This document shows positions 1 to 7,219 of a DNA stretch of 20,221 bases, piece after piece. The notes below the pieces were generated by a model, which saw only the letters and a list, made by a program, of their open reading frames with translations, searched no databases and was not told the DNA's origin. The translations under genes were made by a program, and so were the position numbers. Position 1 is the stretch's first letter. Every line of letters begins with the position of its first letter. The stretch comes from Alphaproteobacteria bacterium (GTDB taxonomy: Bacteria > Pseudomonadota > Alphaproteobacteria > RF32 > CAG-239). The stretch covers positions 1 to 20,221 of the forward strand of contig DPKR01000057.1 of the NCBI GenBank assembly GCA_003542415.1, given 5' to 3'.

Positions 1-66
1 AAACTCCGGCGCTGTCTTAAAAAGCCTATTCGCTCTTTCCAGTCTCAAAGCCTGATTTTCATCCAT
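1..66 (-). CDS. engB: EngB/YihA ribosome-biogenesis GTPase, N-terminal fragment
   Basis: Only the first 22 codons are inside the window; the gene continues past position 1. The ATG at 66..64 shares one base with the TAA of yidC (TAATG), so the two are probably translationally coupled. The peptide begins MDENQALRLERANRLF, which resembles the short helix before the G domain in EngB proteins (an ...A.RLF... stretch). No GTPase motif is visible because the G1 loop lies outside. The assignment rests on that short match and on the usual alphaproteobacterial order rnpA-yidD-yidC-engB. EngB assists late assembly of the 50S ribosomal subunit. Another gene in this position is possible but less likely. 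Confidence 0.6.
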   Translation of the reverse strand, partial: MDENQALRLERANRLFKTAPEF

Positions 67-1721
67 TATTTCACTCCGTTTTTGCGCATAATCGCCTTTT
101 GTTGCAAAATTGAGAGCAAATTGCTCAAGGTCCAATAAATCACCAACCCAACGGCAAAATGCCCGAGCATAAGCGTAAAGATAAGCGGCAACATCGTAAA
201 CATCAGCGCTTGATCCTTGTTTGTCGGTGCAGGGTTCAATTTTTGTTGCACCCACATGGTGAGTCCCATCAAAATCGGCCAAACCCCAATGTCTAAAACA
301 CTTGGCAACGGCACATGCGACCAAACCGAAATTGTGAGCGGATCAGGCGCCGACAAATCCTTCACCCAACCGATAAACGGCGCATGGCGAATTTCAATCG
401 CAATATTTAAAACCTTATACAGCGAAAAGAAAATGGGAATTTGTATAAACATCGGCAAACATCCCGAGGCCGGATTGATTTTTTCTTTTTTATAAAGTTC
501 CATTGTCTTTTGTTGCAACAAAGCTTTGTTGTCTTTAAACATTGCTTGTAAAGCCATCACCTTCGGTTGCACTTTTTTCATTTTAGACATACTTTCATAT
601 GATTTGTTTGCAATCGGAAACATAAAAAGCCTCAAAAGCGCAGCAAAGAGCAAAATTGCCCATCCCATATTGCCAATCAGCTTGTATAAAAAGTCCAAAA
701 TGTAGAAAAACGGCTTCGTCAAAAAGTAATACCAGCCAAAATCAACCGCCAAATCAAATTTTTTAATTCCGTTTTTCGTATATTGATCAAGGAGCTTAAT
801 TTCTTTAGCACCCGCAAAAAATTGAACGGTTTGCGTTTTGGAATTATTTGCCGCAACCTGCACTGGCTCGGCCCTGAAATCAACCTGATATGTATTGTTT
901 CCGTTGTTTGAAAGACTGATATTGTTCTGGCTTGTCCCGTTTATAACAAATGCCGTAAACCAATATCTGTCCGAAAAACCGAGCCAAGCTTGTTTTGCTT
1001 CAAAAGTTTTAGGCTCTCCTTGCTTAACATCATTGAGTTTGATTTCCTTTGCCGCACCGTCAATCACTCCCGTTATTCCTTCGTGCACCACACTCCGCAC
1101 ATCATTTTTTGTGTCATAAACGCGATAAATTCGCCCAAACGGATAAAGCGTCACATCTTTGTCTGTTTTGTTTTGAACCTCATCAGAAATAGTCATCAAA
1201 TAATGCTCATCTATTTCAATCTTGCGCAAAAATTTCAAACCTTTTCCGTTGTCCCACTCCAAAACAAGCGGCGTGGATGGCGTCAATTTCGTGCCTTTAT
1301 TTTGCCAAACGCTGTCTGAAGACGGCACATCAGATGGGTTAGCTGATAAAAATCCGAATTCGGCAAAATACGTATTTTCACTTCCGATCGGTGCCAAAAG
1401 CCCGACATCTGGGCTATCTTTTTCAATCGTTTGCTTATATTTTTTGAGTTCCAAAAAATCAAACCGAGCGCCTTTTAATCTGACAGAACCATTCACAGAG
1501 GGTGTTTCAATCTCAGCCCTTTCATCTTCTTTCAAAACCTCATTAACAGGCAAAGAAACTGCTTTTTTCACCTCTTGTGTTTTTTCAACTTCGGGAGCCG
1601 CTTCAACAACTTGTTTTTGTGTATTTTGAACCTGATTCGGCGCAAAAAAATGGTTTACCCCGAAAATAACCAACATAGATAAAATAATCGCCGTATATAA
1701 ATTTTTTGTTTCTTCTTTCAT
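66..1721 (-). CDS. yidC: Membrane protein insertase YidC
   Basis: YidC (551 aa) inserts and folds inner-membrane proteins, alone or with SecYEG. The layout is that of Gram-negative YidC: an N-terminal membrane anchor (about residues 8-26), a long periplasmic domain (about 60-320), and a C-terminal core of five membrane segments. The conserved positively charged residue of the hydrophilic groove is visible as R364 in LLRLFMFPI, followed by the cytoplasmic coiled hairpin with SMSKMKKVQPKV. Later segments contain GCLPMFIQIPIFFSLYKVL, a family signature. The start is an ATG with AAGG about 10 bases upstream. It belongs to the rpmH-rnpA-yidD-yidC-engB operon, but 379 bp carrying palindromic repeats separate it from yidD. 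It overlaps engB by one base. Confidence 0.97.
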   Translation of the reverse strand: MKEETKNLYTAIILSMLVIFGVNHFFAPNQVQNTQKQVVEAAPEVEKTQEVKKAVSLPVNEVLKEDERAEIETPSVNGSVRLKGARFDFLELKKYKQTIEKDSPDVGLLAPIGSENTYFAEFGFLSANPSDVPSSDSVWQNKGTKLTPSTPLVLEWDNGKGLKFLRKIEIDEHYLMTISDEVQNKTDKDVTLYPFGRIYRVYDTKNDVRSVVHEGITGVIDGAAKEIKLNDVKQGEPKTFEAKQAWLGFSDRYWFTAFVINGTSQNNISLSNNGNNTYQVDFRAEPVQVAANNSKTQTVQFFAGAKEIKLLDQYTKNGIKKFDLAVDFGWYYFLTKPFFYILDFLYKLIGNMGWAILLFAALLRLFMFPIANKSYESMSKMKKVQPKVMALQAMFKDNKALLQQKTMELYKKEKINPASGCLPMFIQIPIFFSLYKVLNIAIEIRHAPFIGWVKDLSAPDPLTISVWSHVPLPSVLDIGVWPILMGLTMWVQQKLNPAPTNKDQALMFTMLPLIFTLMLGHFAVGLVIYWTLSNLLSILQQKAIMRKNGVK

Positions 1722-2100
1722 ACGTCAAAACCTTCAATAAAAAATGACAATGTTCTCTTTTTAATTTATATTTTCTTTAATTTCAAGCCTTAAAAGAAAA
1801 GGTGTGAGAAAAACGAGATATCATTTTCTTTTTTCTTGACGAAACAGCAAACTTGCAACATACTTTGTTATGGTGTCATAACCGCCATAATTGGAGAAAA
1901 GTGATGAAAAATAAAAGCAAAAGTACCGCAGCACACATAATTTTGACTTTAGATGCGTCATTATACACGCTTTGTAAAAGCTTGGAGAATGGCTTAGATA
2001 CAGTAGAAATAAGAAGCGAAAAAATTTTAGTGTAGATAAACCTACATGAATTTTTTCGCTTTCGCAATTTCTGCTTTAGATGAGCCATTATACAAGCTTT
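1722..2100. other. Repeat-filled gap between yidD and yidC
   Basis: No convincing gene lies here. Positions 1722-1850 hold the yidC ribosome binding site and AT-rich sequence without a clear promoter. A small hairpin GTTATG-GTGT-CATAAC lies at about 1868-1883. Positions 1889-2102 hold one decayed and one well-preserved copy of a palindromic repeat. Short open frames on both strands (60 and 70 codons) lie wholly within the repeat and have no protein-like signature or good ribosome binding site. Confidence 0.7.
1889..1975. repeat. Decayed copy of palindromic repeat family
   Basis: This copy shares GCAAAAGTACCG.AGC and the right end CTTTAGATG...TTATACACGCTTTG with the better copies at 1976-2102 and 17816-17940. 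It looks like the 17816 copy with its middle deleted. The left end reads TTGGAGAA, the family's usual opening. Its arms pair poorly, so it is probably an old or truncated copy. Confidence 0.5.
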
Positions 2101-2102
2101 TT
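1976..2102. repeat. Long imperfect palindrome, repeat family copy
   Basis: The left arm (1976-2028) and the reverse complement of the right arm (2048-2102) align over about 53 bases: both read AAAAGCTTG.A.AATGGCT, then AGATA/ATCTA, AG.AGAAAT and finally GCGAAAAAATT. The centre is TGTAG-ATAAAC-CTACA (2031-2046), a small perfect hairpin. The transcript would fold into one long stem-loop. The right end covers the first bases of the yidD stop codon (TAA at 2103..2101), so the element begins exactly where yidD ends. Neither arm encodes a recognisable protein, which fits a MITE-like or palindromic intergenic element. Confidence 0.8.
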
Positions 2103-2310
2103 AAGGAACAGGGTCATAGCCTGACCCCCCCCACGGATGGCATCTTAAAATCCGCTTTATTCCTAAATATAATCCTTTGATAACGCCGTGCTTTTTTAAT
2201 GCCTCAATCATATACTCCGAACATGTCGGTCTATACCTGCAACAACCGCCGCACAACGGAGATAAAAACTTTTGATAGATTCGCACAAGCTTAATCAAGA
2301 GCCACTTCAT
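2101..2310 (-). CDS. yidD: Membrane protein insertion efficiency factor YidD
   Basis: A 69-aa YidD-family protein (UPF0161), a small membrane-associated factor thought to help YidC-dependent insertion. It shows the family signature: IYQKFLSPL, then the cysteine cluster [14 protein letters not shown], then [20 protein letters not shown], ending in GYDPVP. The frame stays open 19 codons upstream, but the ATG at 2310 ([13 protein letters not shown]) gives the normal family start and length, and the longer form would add a lysine/arginine-rich tail. It overlaps the end of rnpA by 20 bases. A palindromic repeat starts at its stop codon, separating it from yidC. Confidence 0.93.
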   Translation of the reverse strand: MKWLLIKLVRIYQKFLSPLCGGCCRYRPTCSEYMIEALKKHGVIKGLYLGIKRILRCHPWGGSGYDPVP

Positions 2311-2707
2311 CTTCTGCTGTTTCCTTTTTTTCGGGTGGCGGCGGAGATTGAAAAACACCTTTTTCAATCATCGCATTGGCTTTTTTCAATGCCCACTTCA
2401 CATCGCTTTTAAGGTCTTTATAGGGGCAATTGGCTGTGTTGTATCGCCCGATTAACACATATTCCACATTGTCCATTGCGCGATTTGGAAAAACCTCACG
2501 CACAACAGCGCGAAGCCTGCGCCTTGTTCTTGTGCGCACAACGGCCGAGCCGATTTTTTTTGTTGTTGTAAAACCAACCTTAAACGGCACCTTTTCTTTA
2601 CATAAACTTGGAGCCGCCTGAAGAATAACAGTCGAAACGACCATTCGAATCCCTAAGGCGACTCTTACAAAATCTCTTCTTTTTTTAAGATGAAGAATTT
2701 TTCCCAT
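2291..2707 (-). CDS. rnpA: Ribonuclease P protein component
   Basis: RnpA (138 aa) binds the RNase P RNA and improves recognition of precursor tRNA leaders. The N-terminus [16 protein letters not shown] matches the family's L.K..DF opening. The central RNA-binding motif is present as [14 protein letters not shown], equivalent to the usual RNRxKR...RE, with threonine where asparagine is common. The preceding [15 protein letters not shown] strand-loop is also typical. The C-terminus is extended by a proline- and acid-rich tail ([13 protein letters not shown]), seen in various alphaproteobacterial homologues and probably disordered. It starts 5 bases after the rpmH stop codon and overlaps yidD by 20 bases. 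Confidence 0.96.
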   Translation of the reverse strand: MGKILHLKKRRDFVRVALGIRMVVSTVILQAAPSLCKEKVPFKVGFTTTKKIGSAVVRTRTRRRLRAVVREVFPNRAMDNVEYVLIGRYNTANCPYKDLKSDVKWALKKANAMIEKGVFQSPPPPEKKETAEDEVALD

Positions 2708-2712
2708 TCGTT

Positions 2713-2847
2713 TTAAGCGGAAAGTTTTTTACGCCCTCTTAAACGACGTGCGGCCAAAACTTTGCGTCCGCCGACAGTTGCCATACGTGTTCTGAAACCA
2801 TGGCGGCGAGCTCTGATGAGCTTACTTGGTTGATATGTTCTTTTCAT
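2713..2847 (-). CDS. rpmH: 50S ribosomal protein L34
   Basis: This 44-aa protein was found by reading the reverse strand directly. It begins [19 protein letters not shown] and continues [20 protein letters not shown] before KKLSA. That is the canonical L34 sequence and length. The ATG at 2847..2845 follows CCGGAGAAAATAT, a good ribosome binding site. It is the first gene of the rpmH-rnpA-yidD-yidC-engB operon, with a near-consensus promoter about 65-70 bases upstream. Confidence 0.98.
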   Translation of the reverse strand: MKRTYQPSKLIRARRHGFRTRMATVGGRKVLAARRLRGRKKLSA

Positions 2848-2918
2848 ATATTTTCTCCGGTTTATTAGTCATTATTTAAAATTGCCCTTAAAGACAATTC
2901 TCGGGGTTAACGTTTTGG

Positions 2919-2947
2919 CTTATAAAGTTTTTTTTTATCTCTGTCAA
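2919..2947 (-). promoter_or_regulatory. Housekeeping promoter of the rpmH operon
   Basis: On the minus strand, TTGACA (2947-2942) is followed after 17 bases by TATAAG (2924-2919). The -35 box is perfect and the -10 box has one mismatch. Transcription would start near 2912, giving a leader of about 65 nt before the rpmH ATG. This is the strongest promoter-like sequence in the window, as expected for a ribosomal protein operon. Confidence 0.85.
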
Positions 2948-2960
2948 GCAAAAAATACAA

Positions 2961-4265
2961 TTAAAAATCAAGCCCTATTCTGATATACTCAAAACCTAAA
3001 TTTTTCACTTTATCCGCATCAAACAGGTTTCTTAAATCGGCCATTTTTTGATGTCTCATTTTTTGTTTTAAGTTTTGAACATCAAGCGTTTTAAATTCCT
3101 GCCACTCTGTCAAAACGGCAACAACATCAACTCCTTCAAACACATCTTCAGGTCTCAAAGCATACTCAATTTTCTCTCCCAAAATTTTCTTGGCATTTTC
3201 CATTGCTTTGTAGTCAAAAGCCTTAATTTTCACACCTTTTTCAAGCAAATGCATAACAATTTCCATTGCAGGTGATTCTCTTACATCATCCGTTCCGTTT
3301 TTAAAAGCCAATCCGAGCACGCCGATTTTAGCGTTTTCAATACCTTTAACCATATTCAAAATACGTTCGGCCATTTGAAGTTTGCGTGCCTTATTGCCCT
3401 CAATCGTTTGTTTAATCAAACTCATATCGGCACCATATTTTTGAGCCATCAGCGCCATTGCCGTCGTGTCTTTCGGAAAACAGCTTCCGCCGTATCCCGG
3501 TCCTGCATTTAAGAACTTATTACCAATGCGTTTATCAAGCCCCATTCCGAGAGCCACCTCGCCAATATCCGCGCCGGCTTTTTCGCAAAAGTTTGCCATT
3601 TCGTTGATATAATGAATTTTCATCGCCAAAAACGCATTTGATGCATATTTAATTGTTTCGGAAGATTTTCGTTTCACAAAAAGCATTTGTGTTTTGTTTT
3701 CAAACGGCGCATAAAGTTTTTTAATCACCTCTGCCGCACGTGCACTGTTTGCCCCGCAAACAACTCTGTCCGGATTGAAAAAGTCATATAGCGCATAACC
3801 TTCTCTTAAAAATTCCGGCAATGAGACAACATCAAAATCGGCATTTGCATTGTTTTTTTTGATAATTTTTTCAACTTCATCACCTGTCCCGACCGGCACG
3901 GTTGATTTGTTTGCCACAACCGTATACCCTGTCAAAAAGCCGGCTAACTCTTCAGCTGCCGCATAAATATAGCGCATATCGGCTTCTTTTGTTTCGGGAT
4001 GCGGGGGCGTCCCAACAGCCAAAATCACAACATCTGCACCTTGAACACCTTCTTTCATTGAGGTTGTAAACTTTAATTTTCCGTCATGGATAACCTTCAA
4101 AAACAGCTCCTCCAAACCATCTTCATAAAGTGTGAGCTTTCCGCCCTGAAGCGCATTGATCTTGGCTTCATCCTTGTCCACACAAACAACATCGTTGCCA
4201 AAAGATGCAAAACCGACACCCGACGGCAACCCGACATATCCCGTTCCGACAATGGCTATTTTCAT
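2961..4265 (-). CDS. ugd: UDP-glucose 6-dehydrogenase
   Basis: This enzyme (434 aa) oxidises UDP-glucose to UDP-glucuronate in two NAD-dependent steps, supplying acidic sugars for surface polysaccharides. The N-terminal Rossmann motif is GTGYVGLPSG (residues 7-16), the dinucleotide-domain signature STVPVGT follows, and PEFLREG marks the linker. The catalytic cysteine is C262 in GPGYGGSCFPKDT. The C-terminal UDP-binding domain contains LGLAFKNGTDDVRESPA. A related nucleotide-sugar dehydrogenase is conceivable, but these motifs fit UDP-glucose dehydrogenase best. It starts 3 bases after the recX stop codon, so the two are co-transcribed, and it ends just upstream of the rpmH promoter with no obvious terminator between. 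Confidence 0.93.
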   Translation of the reverse strand: MKIAIVGTGYVGLPSGVGFASFGNDVVCVDKDEAKINALQGGKLTLYEDGLEELFLKVIHDGKLKFTTSMKEGVQGADVVILAVGTPPHPETKEADMRYIYAAAEELAGFLTGYTVVANKSTVPVGTGDEVEKIIKKNNANADFDVVSLPEFLREGYALYDFFNPDRVVCGANSARAAEVIKKLYAPFENKTQMLFVKRKSSETIKYASNAFLAMKIHYINEMANFCEKAGADIGEVALGMGLDKRIGNKFLNAGPGYGGSCFPKDTTAMALMAQKYGADMSLIKQTIEGNKARKLQMAERILNMVKGIENAKIGVLGLAFKNGTDDVRESPAMEIVMHLLEKGVKIKAFDYKAMENAKKILGEKIEYALRPEDVFEGVDVVAVLTEWQEFKTLDVQNLKQKMRHQKMADLRNLFDADKVKNLGFEYIRIGLDF

Positions 4266-4268
4266 TAT

Positions 4269-4823
4269 TTAGTCCTCAATTTGTTCAACTGTTTGCCCCA
4301 AAATATCACAAACCACATCATAGTCAAATCCTGCTCTCAAAAGTATCCCCATATCTTTTTGGCGGTTTTCTTTGCGATCTTCGGCGTTTGCCCTGAAAGG
4401 TCCGATTTTTTTCTTTTTTGCAAGCTTTAATGCAAATGCCCTCGGATCATATTCTTCCTTTTCAATCAACGCATCTGCCGCATTTTCGTCAATTCCCTTC
4501 ATTTTGAGTTTTGTCTTAATGTAGCGCGCGGATTTGCCGGCAGCCAAATAGTCTTTAACCTTAAGGCTTGCATATCTTTCATCGCTTAAATAATTCCAGT
4601 TTTGAAAATCTTCTAAAAGTTCTTCAATCCATTGATAAGCCTGAGCTTTGTCAAAATCCGGATTTTGAAAAGCATATCCGTCAACCCTTCTTTTTAAAAC
4701 ATCTCTTAGGTTTTGAACCGAGCTTTCAAACCTTTCCAAATAATAGAGTCCTATATTTTTAAGCCTTGTTTTCGTTATTTTTTTCAAGGCTTTTTGTTTT
4801 TTTGGCTGAGTTTCTGAATTCAT
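4269..4823 (-). CDS. recX: Regulatory protein RecX
   Basis: RecX family, 184 aa; known members bind RecA filaments and limit recombinase activity. The three-helix repeats of the family are visible, with LERFESSVQNLRDVLKRRV (about residues 29-47), LSDERYASLKVKDYLAAGKS and KTKLKMKGIDE in the middle, and DMGILLRAGFDYDVVCDIL near the C-terminus. This order of motifs is characteristic, though overall sequence in the family is poorly conserved. The ATG at 4823 follows CAAGAG. It is the first gene of a two-gene unit with ugd (3-base gap), a pairing with no obvious functional logic. The rest of its intergenic region is shared with the divergent hslO promoter. Confidence 0.85.
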   Translation of the reverse strand: MNSETQPKKQKALKKITKTRLKNIGLYYLERFESSVQNLRDVLKRRVDGYAFQNPDFDKAQAYQWIEELLEDFQNWNYLSDERYASLKVKDYLAAGKSARYIKTKLKMKGIDENAADALIEKEEYDPRAFALKLAKKKKIGPFRANAEDRKENRQKDMGILLRAGFDYDVVCDILGQTVEQIED

Positions 4824-4825
4824 CT

Positions 4826-4854
4826 CTTGAAAAATCTTTCAAATTAACCTAAAT
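4826..4854 (+). promoter_or_regulatory. Possible heat-shock (RpoH-type) promoter for hslO
   Basis: CTTGAA (4826-4831) and CTAAAT (4849-4854) are spaced by 17 bases. This resembles the alphaproteobacterial RpoH pattern (CTTGAA then C[CT]AT.T). Hsp33 genes are heat-shock induced in E. coli, so the site is plausible, but the -10 match is imperfect. A TATAAT at 4917-4922 is an alternative -10, but it overlaps the ribosome binding site region. Confidence 0.35.
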
Positions 4855-4869
4855 TGCCCTTATCCCCTT

Positions 4870-4904
4870 TTTGTCATTCTCGGGCTTGATCCGAGAATCC
4901 AAAA
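4870..4904. repeat. REP-like palindrome (GTCATTCTCGG type)
   Basis: ATTCTCGG (4876-4883) and CCGAGAAT (4891-4898) form a perfect 8-bp stem around a 7-base loop. The pairing extends imperfectly into TTTTGTC/CCAAAA on the outside. GTCATTCTCGGGCTTGATCC is the style of extragenic palindrome widespread in alphaproteobacteria. It sits in the recX-hslO divergent intergenic region and would fall in the hslO leader if the upstream promoter is used. Confidence 0.75.
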
Positions 4905-4936
4905 TAACAAAGAAACTATAATAAGGATTTGTCAAA

Positions 4937-5878
4937 TTGACCACTAAAAATTTTGATACTTGTGCATCTTTTTATCTTGAAAACGGTGCTTTTATGGGGC
5001 GTTTAGTGCGCTTAAATGAGGTTGTTTCAACCATTTTGAAAAACCATCAATACCCTTTAAATGTTTCTGCCGCTCTTGCTGAAACAACCGTTCTTGGCGC
5101 TTTAACATCTTCCATGCTTAAATACACCGGTCTTTTTACACTTCAACTTCAGGGCAATGGTCCTGTTTCGCTTCTTGTAACCGATGTCACAGCTTCCGGC
5201 AAAATTCGCTCATGCGCCAAATTTGATGAACAAAAATTAAATGAAGCCAAAACATTGCGCAAAACCGAAGATATCATTGAAGAAGTCCCGCACCTTGTCG
5301 GCGGGGGCTATATGGCTTTAACGGTCGACGAGCAAAATGGTCTGCCACCGTATCAAGGTGTTGTTGACCTCAAAGGCAAAAATCTTTCCGAGCTGGCTCT
5401 GCGCTACTTTGCCCAATCTGAGCAGATAGACACGCTTTTAAAGCTTTTCGTTAAAACACCTGTCGGCGAAAGCCAAAGCTATATGTCAGCCGGCATCATC
5501 TTGCAAAAAGTTCCCCTAAAAGGCGGCAAAGAAATTGATTTAAATGAGCAAACCTTAAAACAAACACGGGAAGATTTGAGCGCCTTTGTCCAAAGCTTAA
5601 AACCTGACGAAGTCTTTGATGTTTCTCTATCGAACGAAGAAATTTTGCACCGCCTATTCCACCAAAACAATCTTCAACTCACCGGCGAAAAATCCTTTGA
5701 GTTCGGTTGCCGTTGCTCGCATGAAAAACTCAAAAACACCCTTTCTTCTTTTGATGCAAAGGAGCTTGATGAAATGGCGGATGACAGTGGCAAAATTGAA
5801 GCAACATGCAATTTCTGCGGCCAAAAATACACCTATTTACGCACCGAATTGAAAAAACAAGAAAAACACTTGCAATAG
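4937..5878 (+). CDS. hslO: Hsp33 redox-regulated holdase chaperone
   Basis: Hsp33 (313 aa) is a cytoplasmic chaperone activated when oxidation releases zinc from its C-terminal cysteines. The four zinc ligands are all present: C258 and C260 (CRC) and C291 and C294 (CNFC). The N-terminal domain contains LQLQGNGPVSLLVTD and the middle carries PPYQGVVDLKG and YFAQSEQIDT, all family hallmarks. The start is TTG at 4937, with AAGGA at 4923-4927. The residues SFYLENGAFMGRLVRL just after it align with the conserved start of E. coli Hsp33, while the first ATG (codon 20) would remove them. An unknown lipoprotein gene follows at 54 bases and is probably co-transcribed. Confidence 0.96.
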   Translation: MTTKNFDTCASFYLENGAFMGRLVRLNEVVSTILKNHQYPLNVSAALAETTVLGALTSSMLKYTGLFTLQLQGNGPVSLLVTDVTASGKIRSCAKFDEQKLNEAKTLRKTEDIIEEVPHLVGGGYMALTVDEQNGLPPYQGVVDLKGKNLSELALRYFAQSEQIDTLLKLFVKTPVGESQSYMSAGIILQKVPLKGGKEIDLNEQTLKQTREDLSAFVQSLKPDEVFDVSLSNEEILHRLFHQNNLQLTGEKSFEFGCRCSHEKLKNTLSSFDAKELDEMADDSGKIEATCNFCGQKYTYLRTELKKQEKHLQ

Positions 5879-5931
5879 ATTGCGTTTTGTATTAAAAAGT
5901 CGAAATAGAAAGAACTGTAAAGGAGATTTTC

Positions 5932-6537
5932 ATGTTTAAATTCTCTCGTATTTTGGCTGTTGCAACCCTTCTAACACTTGGCGCTTGTGCCTCAAACAAA
6001 GATGTCGCTGAACCGCGCCGCTATAAAGAACCGCGCTTCAACGAACAAGCTCCGATTGAATTGCTTGTCAACAAAGTCAATATCACGTCTGAATTTTCTC
6101 CTTCTTTCACACGTCCCTATGTCGAACATTTGTTCCCTATTTCGCTTGAACGCGCCGCACGCATTTGGGCAACGGATCGCTTGTCTGCTGTTGATTTCGG
6201 AGCAAACCGCACGGCAGATTTCATCATCAAAGATGCGAGTGTCACCGAAACGGCAGAAAAAGCAAAAGATCTGTTTCATAAAGACAGTTTAAAATACCGC
6301 GCAACGCTTTCCACCGTTTTGCAGGTCACAGATGCCAACGGCTCTAAAGCCCAAACATCTATTGAAGCATGGCGCGAGCTCGGCATTCCGGCAGACACGG
6401 AAATTGATCAAAAAGAAAAATATTGGAATGAGATGCTCCAAAAGCTGATGGTAGATTTTAACGCAAAAATGCAAGAAAATATTGAGCAATATCTCAATAT
6501 GTATGTCAAAAACAGCACATCAATTTTCGAGTATTAA
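5932..6537 (+). CDS. Putative lipoprotein of unknown function
   Basis: The 201-aa product has a lipoprotein signal: a short basic start (MFKFSR), a hydrophobic stretch, and the lipobox LGAC with the lipidated cysteine at C19. The residue after the cysteine is alanine, which in enterobacteria favours sorting to the outer membrane. The mature part has no motif I can name. It contains predicted beta stretches (PIELLVNKVNITSEF) and a C-terminal amphipathic helix (WNEMLQKLMVDFNAKMQENI). The ribosome binding site AAAGGAG is excellent. It lies behind hslO, and its last 18 bases overlap the 3' end of the convergent mlaC gene. The neighbour mlaC hints at an envelope role, but this is only positional. 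Confidence 0.85.
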   Translation: MFKFSRILAVATLLTLGACASNKDVAEPRRYKEPRFNEQAPIELLVNKVNITSEFSPSFTRPYVEHLFPISLERAARIWATDRLSAVDFGANRTADFIIKDASVTETAEKAKDLFHKDSLKYRATLSTVLQVTDANGSKAQTSIEAWRELGIPADTEIDQKEKYWNEMLQKLMVDFNAKMQENIEQYLNMYVKNSTSIFEY

Positions 6538-7167
6538 ATGCGTTTCGTTTGATTTAACCAAATCTTCAAAATCTTCCAAAAACCAGTCTATTTCTTCTTC
6601 ATCATCTTTAATCATCTGCATAAAACGGGTTTTTAAGGTAATCAACATACTCACTTCCCCAATCTTCAAATCAGCAACCTGAAAAACACCGTCTTTATCA
6701 TGAATTTTAAATTCGACTTTTATTCTTTCAAAATTCTCTGTCCTGTATTTTTCCGGCAAATCGATGCTTGCAACAGCATTAACATATTTTTCAAAGAGCT
6801 GAATGCTCAAAATTTTAAATCCGATTTCATCTGTTTTAAAGTCAATCGGATACGATTTATATATGCTCTTAATATACCTGCTAAATAAAGGAAAATAATG
6901 CTCTTTCTGCTCATCTGAAAATAAACGATAATATTGTCCTAAAACATAACGCCCCATATAAGCGGTATCAACATGTTTTTCAAATATCTCATCCAAAACG
7001 GCATATCGCTCATCCAAATCTTCCGTCCCGAGCGCTTCAATGAGCCTCTCGCCCGTATCGTTTAAAAACGCACGAACATTGGCTTCTTCAAACCCTGCCA
7101 CCGCCCGAAAAGAAAAAAACATCCATATAAAAACTGTTACAAAACCTAAAAAAATCTTTTTTTTCAT
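6520..7167 (-). CDS. MlaC/Ttg2D-family phospholipid-binding periplasmic protein
   Basis: A 215-aa secreted protein with an N-terminal signal peptide (MKKKIFLGF..., hydrophobic core, AVA/G cleavage at about residue 24). The mature protein shows the MlaC pattern: a helical start, EIFEKHVDTAYMGRYVLGQYYR (split here over the conserved phenylalanine/glycine region), FSRYIKSIYKSY, and later a beta-rich stretch with VEFKIHDKDG and FQVADLKIGEVSM. MlaC shuttles phospholipids between the inner-membrane Mla transporter and the outer membrane. No mlaD, mlaE, mlaF or mlaA is adjacent, so the function is inferred from family alone. HpnM-type relatives are an alternative. It overlaps the convergent lipoprotein gene by 18 bases and shares a short divergent promoter region with the glycosyltransferase gene at 7215. 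Confidence 0.82.
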   Translation of the reverse strand: MKKKIFLGFVTVFIWMFFSFRAVAGFEEANVRAFLNDTGERLIEALGTEDLDERYAVLDEIFEKHVDTAYMGRYVLGQYYRLFSDEQKEHYFPLFSRYIKSIYKSYPIDFKTDEIGFKILSIQLFEKYVNAVASIDLPEKYRTENFERIKVEFKIHDKDGVFQVADLKIGEVSMLITLKTRFMQMIKDDEEEIDWFLEDFEDLVKSNETHLILEN

Positions 7168-7168
7168 A

Positions 7169-7197
7169 TTGTTATCCTTTAATCTTTCTTATTATAT
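7169..7197 (+). promoter_or_regulatory. Promoter of the plus-strand glycan operon
   Basis: TTGTTA (7169-7174), 17 bases, then TTATAT (7192-7197). The start of transcription would be near 7204, leaving a leader of only about 10 nt before the ATG at 7215. AAGG at 7201-7204 is the only ribosome binding site candidate and would sit at the very 5' end. Confidence 0.5.
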
Positions 7198-7219
7198 CAT
7201 AAGGTAACCTTAAAATGAA
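7191..7219 (-). promoter_or_regulatory. Divergent promoter of mlaC
   Basis: On the minus strand, TTCATT (7219-7214) is followed after 17 bases by a perfect TATAAT (7196-7191). It overlaps the plus-strand promoter of the glycan operon, the two -10 boxes lying on top of each other. The -35 box falls over the start codon of the divergent gene. Confidence 0.5.

Noticed and set aside
1853..2088. Short open frames on both strands (60 codons plus, 70 codons minus) between yidD and yidC
   Set aside because: Both lie inside the palindromic repeats, have no good ribosome binding site and no family features; open frames are expected in such AT-rich palindromes.
4917..4922. TATAAT as the hslO -10 box
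   Set aside because: Transcription would start at about 4929, leaving the AAGGA ribosome binding site outside the message, and no -35 box is found at the correct distance.
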